Assembly (NCBI GenBank): GCA_036266975.1
Contig: DATAWZ010000010.1
Location: 1-35,210 of the forward strand
DNA: 35,210 bases
From: DATAWZ01 sp036266975
Lineage (GTDB): Bacteria; Actinomycetota; Thermoleophilia; Solirubrobacterales; Solirubrobacteraceae
Direction of reading: 5' to 3'
The notes beneath the pieces were generated by a model. The model worked only from the letters and a program-made list of their open reading frames with translations, had not been told where the DNA came from and did no database searches. Position numbers and translations under genes: made by a program. Positions 32,652-35,210 of the stretch are shown here, in pieces (the stretch's first letter is position 1; the number at the start of each line of letters is the position of its first letter).

Positions 32652-34214
32652 ATGAACTGGGAGGCCGAGCTACGCGAACTGCGTCACCGCGAGGCACTCG
32701 CGCGCGAGCTCGGCGGCCCCGAGCGGGTGCAGCGCCAGCACGAGAACGGCCGGCTCACCGTGCGCGAGCGGATCGACCGGCTCCTGGACCCCGGCACGTT
32801 CCACGAGACCGGCGCGCTCGCCGGCACCGGCGAATACGACGAGGCCGGCGAGCTGGAGAGGTTCACCCCCGCGAACATGCTTATCGGCCGCGGGCGCATC
32901 CGCCGGCGGCCGGTCGTCGTGCAGGCCGACGACTTCACCGTGCGCGGCGGCGCGGCCGACGCGGCGATCTGGGCCAAGAACGTATACGGCGAGCGGCTCG
33001 CGCACGACCTGCGCCTGCCGCTCATCCGCCTCGTTGACGGCAGCGGCGGCGGGGGCTCGGTCAAGTCGCTGGAGGACTGGGGCTACACCTACGTCCCGCC
33101 GCTGCCCGGGTTCGACCTGGTGGCCGCCAACCTGTCGATCGTCCCGGTGGTCGGCGCCGCGCTCGGCCCGGTCGCCGGCCTCGGCTCCGCGCGCGTGGTC
33201 ATGTCGCACTTCTCGGTGATCGTCCGCGGCAGCGCCCAGATGTTCATCGCCGGGCCGCCGGTCGTCGCCGCGGCGATGGGCGAGTCGCCCGACAAGGAGG
33301 AGCTCGGTGGGGCGCGGGCGCAGACCCGCGCCGGCGCGATCGACAACGAGGCCGACGACGAGGACGACGCCCTCGAGCAGATCCGCCGCTTCCTGTCCTA
33401 CCTGCCCGACAACGTCTGGGAGGCGCCGCCGATCGCCCCCGGCGTCGACCCCGCCCACCGCCGCGAGGAGTCGCTGCTCTCGCTCGTCCCGCGCGACCGC
33501 CGCCAGGTCTACAAGGTACGCGACCTGCTCGCCGCGGTCCTCGACCGCGGCTCGGTCTTCGAGCTGGGCCCCACCTACGGGCGCTCGCTGGTCACCGCGC
33601 TGGCGCGGCTCGACGGGCGCCCGGTCGGCGTCCTGGCCAGCGACCCGCGCTTCCTGGGCGGCTCGATGAGCGGCGACGGCTCGGACAAGTTCACCCGCTT
33701 CGTGGACATGTGCGACCAGTTCCGCCTGCCGGTGGTCAACTTCGTCGACCAGCCGGGCTTTCGCATCGGCACCGAGGCCGAGCGTCAGAACACGCTGCGC
33801 CGCGGCGCCCGCGCCCTGTGCGCCGTCTACCAGGCGCAGGTGCCGTGGGTCTCGATCCTCGTGCGCAAGGTGTTCGGCGTCGCCGGCGCCGCCCACGGCG
33901 ACGGCTCGCGGCTGAACCTGCGCTTCGCCTGGCCATCGGGCGACTGGGGCTCGCTGCCGGTCGAGGGGGGCCTGGAGGCGGCCTACCGGCGCGAGCTGGA
34001 GGCGGCGCCCGACCCGCAGGCACGCCGGGCGGAGATCCTCGCCCGCCTGGACGCCGTCCGCTCGCCGTTCCGCACCGCGGAGAAGTTCTCGGTCGAGGAG
34101 ATCATCGACCCGCGCGACACGCGGCCGATCCTGTGCGACTGGGCCGAGCGCGCCCACGCGCTGATCCGCCACGACCTGCCCGCGGGCCCGCGCGCCCGCG
34201 GGCTGCGGCCCTGA
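32652..34214 (+). CDS. Acyl-CoA carboxylase beta (carboxyltransferase) subunit
   Basis: 520 aa, full length for the biotin-dependent carboxyltransferase family (propionyl-/methylcrotonyl-CoA type). The N-domain has RLTVRERIDRLLDPGTFHE, DDFTVRGGAADAAIWAKN, LVDGSGGGGSVKSLEDWGY and the oxyanion region VPVVGAALGPVAGLG. The C-domain has VNFVDQPGFRIGTEAERQ, GARALCAVYQAQVPWVSIL and KVFGVAGAAHG. No biotin carboxylase or carrier subunit lies in the window, so the alpha subunit is encoded elsewhere. Which acyl-CoA it uses cannot be decided from sequence. Likely role: branched-chain or odd-chain acyl-CoA metabolism. Confidence 0.93.
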   Translation: MNWEAELRELRHREALARELGGPERVQRQHENGRLTVRERIDRLLDPGTFHETGALAGTGEYDEAGELERFTPANMLIGRGRIRRRPVVVQADDFTVRGGAADAAIWAKNVYGERLAHDLRLPLIRLVDGSGGGGSVKSLEDWGYTYVPPLPGFDLVAANLSIVPVVGAALGPVAGLGSARVVMSHFSVIVRGSAQMFIAGPPVVAAAMGESPDKEELGGARAQTRAGAIDNEADDEDDALEQIRRFLSYLPDNVWEAPPIAPGVDPAHRREESLLSLVPRDRRQVYKVRDLLAAVLDRGSVFELGPTYGRSLVTALARLDGRPVGVLASDPRFLGGSMSGDGSDKFTRFVDMCDQFRLPVVNFVDQPGFRIGTEAERQNTLRRGARALCAVYQAQVPWVSILVRKVFGVAGAAHGDGSRLNLRFAWPSGDWGSLPVEGGLEAAYRRELEAAPDPQARRAEILARLDAVRSPFRTAEKFSVEEIIDPRDTRPILCDWAERAHALIRHDLPAGPRARGLRP

Positions 34215-34233
34215 CCGTCCCAAGCCGCTCGAC

Positions 34234-34239
34234 TACCAT
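34234..34239 (+). promoter_or_regulatory. -10 box, leaderless-type start of rhodanese gene
   Basis: TACCAT ends 7 nt before the GTG at 34247; no Shine-Dalgarno sequence between. Confidence 0.5.
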
Positions 34240-34246
34240 TGCGCCC

Positions 34247-34600
34247 GTGCCGTTTGCCGCGCCCGAGCTCGAGGTGACGCCCGAGCAGCTCGCCGCCTGG
34301 GTGGCCGAGGACCCCGCCGCGATCCAGGTCGTCGACGTGCGCGAGCCCTACGAGCGCCAGGCAGGCTACATGGAGGCCTCGCGCCACATCGAGCTCGAGC
34401 GCCTTGCCTCGCAGGCCGACACGCTCGACCGCGAGCGGCCGGTCGTGTTCTACTGCCGCCTGGGCGCCCGCTCGGCGATGGCCGCGCAGGCCTTCCAGGC
34501 CGCCGGCTACCAGGCGCACACGATGGTCGGGGGGCTGATGCGCTGGGCCCAGGAGGGTCGCCCGCTCGTCCCCGACGGCGGCCACGTCGCCGATCACTGA
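34247..34600 (+). CDS. Rhodanese-like domain protein
   Basis: 117 aa, a single rhodanese domain, starting at GTG 34247. VVDVREPYERQAGYMEASRH (residues 28-47) and the active-site loop CRLGARS (Cys70-Ser76) are typical; the cysteine would carry a persulfide. GLMRWAQEGRPLV matches the C-terminal family end. It may move sulfur or act in redox signalling. The start follows a leaderless-type -10, so it has its own promoter 32 nt after the carboxyltransferase. Confidence 0.92.
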   Translation: MPFAAPELEVTPEQLAAWVAEDPAAIQVVDVREPYERQAGYMEASRHIELERLASQADTLDRERPVVFYCRLGARSAMAAQAFQAAGYQAHTMVGGLMRWAQEGRPLVPDGGHVADH

Positions 34601-34680
34601 CGCGGACAGCGCCCCACTCCTTGGCGGCCGGAGGCCCCCGCCGGAGCGTCGGCCACGCCCGCAGGCCGCCCCCAAATCAT

Positions 34681-34686
34681 TAGCAT
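34681..34686 (+). promoter_or_regulatory. -10 box, leaderless-type start of cupin gene
   Basis: TAGCAT ends 7 nt before the ATG at 34694, with no ribosome-binding site between. Confidence 0.5.
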
Positions 34687-34693
34687 CCATCAC

Positions 34694-35074
34694 ATGAGCG
34701 TGACCGAAGGCGACGGCTGGGCCCTGGCCCATCTGGACGACCTCGGCGAGGGCTATGGCTTTCGCAAGATCCGCGGCCCGCTCGGCGTGCAGGCCTTCGG
34801 GATCAACGCGATCGTGCTGCCGCCCGGCCATACCAGCGGCCGCCACAGCCACGAGCGCCAGGAGGAGACGTACTTCGTGCACCAGGGCACGGTCGAGTTC
34901 CGCTTCGGCGACGGCAGCGCCCACCTCGTCCCGGCCGGCGGCGTGGTGCGGATCGACGCGGCGACGATCCGCTCGCTGCGCAACGCCGGCGACGGCGACG
35001 CGATCTTCATCTGCGCCGGCGGCGAGGGCGGCTACGTCGGCCGCGACGGCGTGATGCACGCCGACGACGCCTAG
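34694..35074 (+). CDS. Cupin domain protein
   Basis: 126 aa single cupin. The first metal-binding motif is present as GRHSHERQEETYFV (His51, His53, Glu57 or Glu58), followed by the FVHQGTVEFRFGDG turn and VPAGGVVRI. At the place of the last histidine ligand the sequence reads IRSLRN, without histidine, so metal binding may be altered. The substrate is unknown. Independent promoter with leaderless-type -10. Confidence 0.82.
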   Translation: MSVTEGDGWALAHLDDLGEGYGFRKIRGPLGVQAFGINAIVLPPGHTSGRHSHERQEETYFVHQGTVEFRFGDGSAHLVPAGGVVRIDAATIRSLRNAGDGDAIFICAGGEGGYVGRDGVMHADDA

Positions 35075-35210
35075 TGGCACCTCCTGTAAATCCGCTCCCG
35101 CTTCGCGGCTGCAAATCTTCGCCTGGCGGCGTCCTCGGGAGCCGAAATAGCGCTGCTGTTCCGGCTCCCTGCGTCCTGGCCATGCTCGATTTTCGCTCGC
35201 GAATCGACGA
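35075..35210. repeat. Intergenic tail with 8-bp inverted repeat
   Basis: GGGAGCCG (35137-35144) and CGGCTCCC (35162-35169) form a perfect stem with a 17-nt loop, flanked on both sides by GCGTCCT (35130-35136 with first base shared, and 35171-35177). CGATT/AATCG arms near 35189-35208 form another weak stem. Local base composition is less GC-rich than the genes. It may be a terminator for the cupin gene or a dispersed repeat. No gene is visible before the window ends. Confidence 0.4.

Overview
The window is very GC-rich, gene-dense bacterial DNA with strong G/C third-position bias, many 1-8 nt gene overlaps and several start codons 6-7 nt after a TANNNT box (leaderless-type promoters). OpcA, an EgtB/EgtD ergothioneine pair, a WS/DGAT acyltransferase and several lipoproteins with the motif CMRxxGVxxFPDP point to an actinobacterium. 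My best guess is class Thermoleophilia (Solirubrobacterales-like); this is inferred from gene content, not from a marker gene.

Layout. 1-7191 is central carbon metabolism: a DUF302 protein and glpX on the minus strand, then a plus-strand run of ROK sugar kinase, gnd, zwf, opcA, pgl and a histidine phosphatase (oxidative pentose phosphate pathway). 7250-10226 holds egtB-egtD, a cupin and a small basic protein. 10326-14491 is an eroded patch: a fatty-acid desaturase pseudogene with about five frame changes, an intact MFS exporter / HxlR regulator divergent pair with twin operator repeats, a flavin-reductase-like pseudogene and a decayed unknown reading frame. 14421-17857 is a minus-strand drug-type ABC exporter with a DesK/DesR-like two-component pair. 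17947-20084 holds an SDR dehydrogenase and a WS/DGAT acyltransferase.

The most interesting part is 20099-29918. It contains a MacB-like permease, its ATPase, a membrane-fusion adaptor with a Thr-rich insert, three lipoproteins each with two CMR...FPDP domains, and two OmpR-type two-component systems. The second histidine kinase carries the same CMR...FPDP domain as its extracellular sensor. Two classes of direct-repeat operator with an 11-bp period tie the genes together. GAAACC pairs lie exactly 10 nt from a -10 box at three promoters (lipoprotein-exporter operon, a second lipoprotein, and the response regulator itself). CTCTCA repeats with one shared downstream 16-mer lie at two promoters (the third lipoprotein and the other response regulator). 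I propose an envelope sensing and export system in which a domain shared by lipoproteins and kinase recognises the signal. The ligand is unknown.

29949-35210 holds a small helical protein, a membrane-anchored zincin-type metallopeptidase, an acyl-CoA dehydrogenase, a six-cysteine secreted protein, an acyl-CoA carboxylase carboxyltransferase subunit, a rhodanese and a cupin, mostly behind leaderless-type promoters. No rRNA, tRNA, CRISPR array, transposase or phage gene was seen.
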